A DNA stretch of 7,093 nucleotides, taken from an uncultured Robiginitomaculum sp. (GTDB lineage Bacteria > Pseudomonadota > Alphaproteobacteria > Caulobacterales > Maricaulaceae). Positions 4,717-7,093 of this stretch are shown piece by piece (the stretch's first letter is position 1; the number at the start of each line of letters is the position of its first letter). A program made the translations under genes and the position numbers. The stretch covers positions 1 to 7,093 of the forward strand of contig CALKXN010000185.1 in NCBI GenBank assembly GCA_938003555.1, written 5' to 3'. The notes beneath the pieces were generated by a model. It did not search any database and had not been told where the DNA came from. It saw nothing but the letters and a program-made list of their open reading frames with translations.

Positions 4717-7093
4717 GCTGGGGACCGCTAACATTTCTCGCCCCGCTTGGGCTGCTCGGCCTGATCGTTTTGCCGCTGATTTGGTGGCTTCTGCGCGCGA
4801 CGCCGCCGCGCCCCAAAGATCAAATCTTTCCGCCGCTACGGATATTCAAAGACGTTCCCCAAGACGAAGAAACGCCGGATCGCACGCCTTGGTGGCTGCT
4901 CCTCTTTCGTATGGGAATGGTCGCAATCCTTGCCATCGCCCTTGCCCGCCCTTTCATGACCGAGCGCGATACAGAGATTTCCCGCGACATCGTCATGGTC
5001 ATTGATGATGGCTACGGGGCAGCGGCCAATTGGAGTCAAATCAGCGGCGAAGCCGAAGCGCGCCTTGTTGAGGCCCGCCGCCAAAACCTCAATGTCATGC
5101 TAGTTTATGGGCAGCGCGCAGATGAAGCCGCGCCGACATTTGCCCCTGCCCGCGTTGCACTTGATACAGTGAAAATCTTGCGCCCTAGCCCGCGCCCGGT
5201 AGATCATCTACGCCTGTCTGAAGAGGTCGCCAGCACCGATATTTCAAAAGCCGACGCCATTTGGCTCTCCGGCGGTATGAATTACGGCAGCGCCAATGTC
5301 TTGTATGAGGCCTTATCGAAAGCCTCCAGCACAACTGTCTTGCTCCCCAATAGCGAGCGCATGCCGCTCTTTGCGCAAGACACGCAAGAAAAATCGGACG
5401 GGTTTGAAATTACCTATCTGCGCGGCGATAGCGCCAGCGCGCGCACTCAAACCATCATTGCTTACGGCGCAGATGGCCGCGTGATTGGCCGCGCCCCCGC
5501 CGCTTTTGGGCTTGGCGATAAAACCGCCATCGCCACATTCGATTTGCCCTCTGATCTGCGCAATCAAGTATCACGCATCCGCCCCGAAGGCCAAGCCAGC
5601 GCAGCGGGCGTTAAATTGCTTGATGATAGTTGGGGCCGGCCCGTTGTCGGGCTGATCTCAGCGGCTGACGATACGGTGCAGCCGCTTTTATCTGAGACAT
5701 TTTACCTCGAAAAAGCGCTCGGCCCATCAGCGGAAATTTACAAAGCGCCCCTCGCGCAGCTTATTGACCTTGGCCCGTCTATTTTGGTTATGGCCGACGA
5801 CTCGCGCGTGCGCAGCGAAGCGCTAACAGAATGGGTTGAAAATGGCGGACTTCTTATCCGCTTTGCAGGCCCAAAGCTTGCCGCGCGCAGCGACAGTCTT
5901 TTACCTGTTGAACTGCGTTTTGGCGACCGCGCCCTTGGCGGGGCCCTCACATGGGAAGAACCGCAGAGCATTGCAGGTTTTGAAGCCGGCAGTCCTTTTT
6001 TTGGCTTGTCTATCCCCAAAGACGTTCAAATCACGCAGCAAGTCATGGCGCAGCCCTCAACGGAGCTTGACGGAAAGACATGGGCGCGCCTGTCTGATGG
6101 CTCACCAATTGTCACCAGCGCGCCGCGCGGACAGGGCCGGATTGTTTTATTTCATGTGACCTCTGATCCGCAGTGGTCAAATCTAGCGGTCAGTGGTTTA
6201 TATGTGAATATGCTCCAACGAATACTCCCCCTTGCGCGCCGCCGCAGCGTCGCCCCAGATATTGCCGGAGGGGCGTGGGCGCCTGACCGTATCTTAGACG
6301 GCGCAGGACGTCTCGTCATTCCGCCCGCCAGCGCGGCCGCCATTACGGACGAAGAATTTGAAACCGCCGCCCCATCACTCAAAACACCGGCTGGGTTATA
6401 TAGCCAAGGCCCGCGCCGCCGCGCGCTCAACGCCGTAGCGCCGGGACAGCAAATCAGCGCAGCCAGTGAAGTCGTCGGCTCGGGGCAGCCTTATGGCAAA
6501 ACCCGCTCGCGCACGCTCGAAGGTGTTTTGCTGGGCATAGGTCTGGCGATGCTGGCCTTTGACGCCTTGCTGGCTTTATTTGTGACAGGCCGCTTCTCGC
6601 GCCTTATCCCAAAACGCAAAGCGGGCGCGGCACTCGCCAGTCTGGTGATGGCCGCTATGATCATGTTGCCGCATATGGCAGACGCGCAGGACTTTAACCA
6701 AGACGCCCTGGCCCTACATTTTGCCTATGTCATTACAGGGGACAGAGCGACGGATCGCAATAGCGAGGCAGGCCTGCGCGGCGTAACCAAGACATTATTT
6801 GATCGCACAACGGTAGAGCCCGAAGAGCCGCGCGGCGTCAATATAGAGGGCGACAATCTGCTTTTTTATCCTTTCATCTATTGGCCTGTGCGCCGCGATG
6901 CGGGTGAGCTTTCAGACGCGGCGTCCAAAAATGTGAATGGCTATCTGGCGGCCGGCGGGACAATTGTTTTTGACACCCAAGACCAAGGCGACCGCGCCGT
7001 ATTTGGCGGCGGCGCGCATCCGGGCCTGGAAAATATTTCCAAGTCTTTGGACATCCCAAACCTTAAGCCCATCCCCGAAGACCATGTCCTGAC
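4713..7093 (+). CDS. BatA-like N-terminal / DUF4159 membrane protein, 3'-truncated by window edge
   Basis: The frame is open for 793 codons and runs off the window; I followed it line by line without a stop. Relatives are about 900-950 residues, so roughly 130-150 are missing. The start is the ATG inside the DUF58 stop (ATGA), with GGGGA 9 bases upstream. Layout: transmembrane helix 5-27 and a basic loop 28-59 (BatA/aerotolerance-type N terminus); helix 60-78; a vWA-like domain from about 90, where the metal site reads DDGYG (98-102) and lacks the DxSxS serines; a domain around 310-490 that may be glutamine-amidotransferase-like, including WVENGG (374-379); helix 604-624; a basic loop with KRK (634-636); a hydrophobic segment 637-655; then the DUF4159 domain from about 665, with YVITGD, LLFYPFIYWP and GGTIVFDT. 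Positive loops suggest both large domains are periplasmic. It is probably the membrane partner of MoxR and DUF58. Its biochemical function is unknown. Confidence 0.88.
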   Translation, partial: MSWGPLTFLAPLGLLGLIVLPLIWWLLRATPPRPKDQIFPPLRIFKDVPQDEETPDRTPWWLLLFRMGMVAILAIALARPFMTERDTEISRDIVMVIDDGYGAAANWSQISGEAEARLVEARRQNLNVMLVYGQRADEAAPTFAPARVALDTVKILRPSPRPVDHLRLSEEVASTDISKADAIWLSGGMNYGSANVLYEALSKASSTTVLLPNSERMPLFAQDTQEKSDGFEITYLRGDSASARTQTIIAYGADGRVIGRAPAAFGLGDKTAIATFDLPSDLRNQVSRIRPEGQASAAGVKLLDDSWGRPVVGLISAADDTVQPLLSETFYLEKALGPSAEIYKAPLAQLIDLGPSILVMADDSRVRSEALTEWVENGGLLIRFAGPKLAARSDSLLPVELRFGDRALGGALTWEEPQSIAGFEAGSPFFGLSIPKDVQITQQVMAQPSTELDGKTWARLSDGSPIVTSAPRGQGRIVLFHVTSDPQWSNLAVSGLYVNMLQRILPLARRRSVAPDIAGGAWAPDRILDGAGRLVIPPASAAAITDEEFETAAPSLKTPAGLYSQGPRRRALNAVAPGQQISAASEVVGSGQPYGKTRSRTLEGVLLGIGLAMLAFDALLALFVTGRFSRLIPKRKAGAALASLVMAAMIMLPHMADAQDFNQDALALHFAYVITGDRATDRNSEAGLRGVTKTLFDRTTVEPEEPRGVNIEGDNLLFYPFIYWPVRRDAGELSDAASKNVNGYLAAGGTIVFDTQDQGDRAVFGGGAHPGLENISKSLDIPNLKPIPEDHVL

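Noticed and set aside
5313..5567. Several minus-strand open frames within the large membrane protein gene
   Set aside because: They oppose an uninterrupted 793-codon frame with recognisable domains and show no motifs of their own.

Overview
The window looks like a chromosomal segment of an alphaproteobacterium. This is inferred from the gene set: a class II cca gene, a DUF1285 gene, and a MoxR ATPase / DUF58 / BatA-DUF4159 run are typical neighbours in that class. The sequence is moderately GC-rich, and the first few hundred bases look by eye a little more AT-rich than the rest. I saw no tRNA, rRNA, CRISPR array, transposase or phage gene. The genus cannot be named from the sequence alone.

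Left part (1-1979, + strand): the 3' end of a NodB-type polysaccharide deacetylase, whose N-terminal catalytic motif lies before the window, overlaps a complete CCA tRNA nucleotidyltransferase gene by 1-4 bases. The two are probably translationally coupled, although their functions look unrelated. A 101-base gap (1980-2080) follows. It is filled with G- and C-run inverted repeats and separates cca from a convergent DUF1285 gene (minus strand).

Middle (2660-2801): a divergent intergenic region lies between the DUF1285 gene and moxR. It holds two palindromes: an interrupted one (2693-2711) upstream of DUF1285, and a perfect 10-mer (2781-2790) touching the moxR ribosome binding site.

Right part (2802-7093, + strand): a compact operon of a MoxR-family AAA+ ATPase, a DUF58 protein, and a large membrane protein with a BatA-like N terminus and a DUF4159 C-terminal domain. 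The last gene starts inside the stop codon of DUF58 and stays open to the end of the window (793 codons seen). By the positive-inside rule its two large domains should be periplasmic, with MoxR and DUF58 in the cytoplasm. This is a recognisable but functionally little-understood module. By analogy with characterised MoxR/VWA systems it may be a chaperone-like or envelope-maturation machine; that role is inference.

The least routine signals are a signal-peptide-like segment inside the DUF4159 protein, a vWA-like domain with a degenerate metal site, the two palindromes in the divergent promoter region, and the rearranged cca/DUF1285 neighbourhood. Nothing here clearly amounts to a wholly new system.
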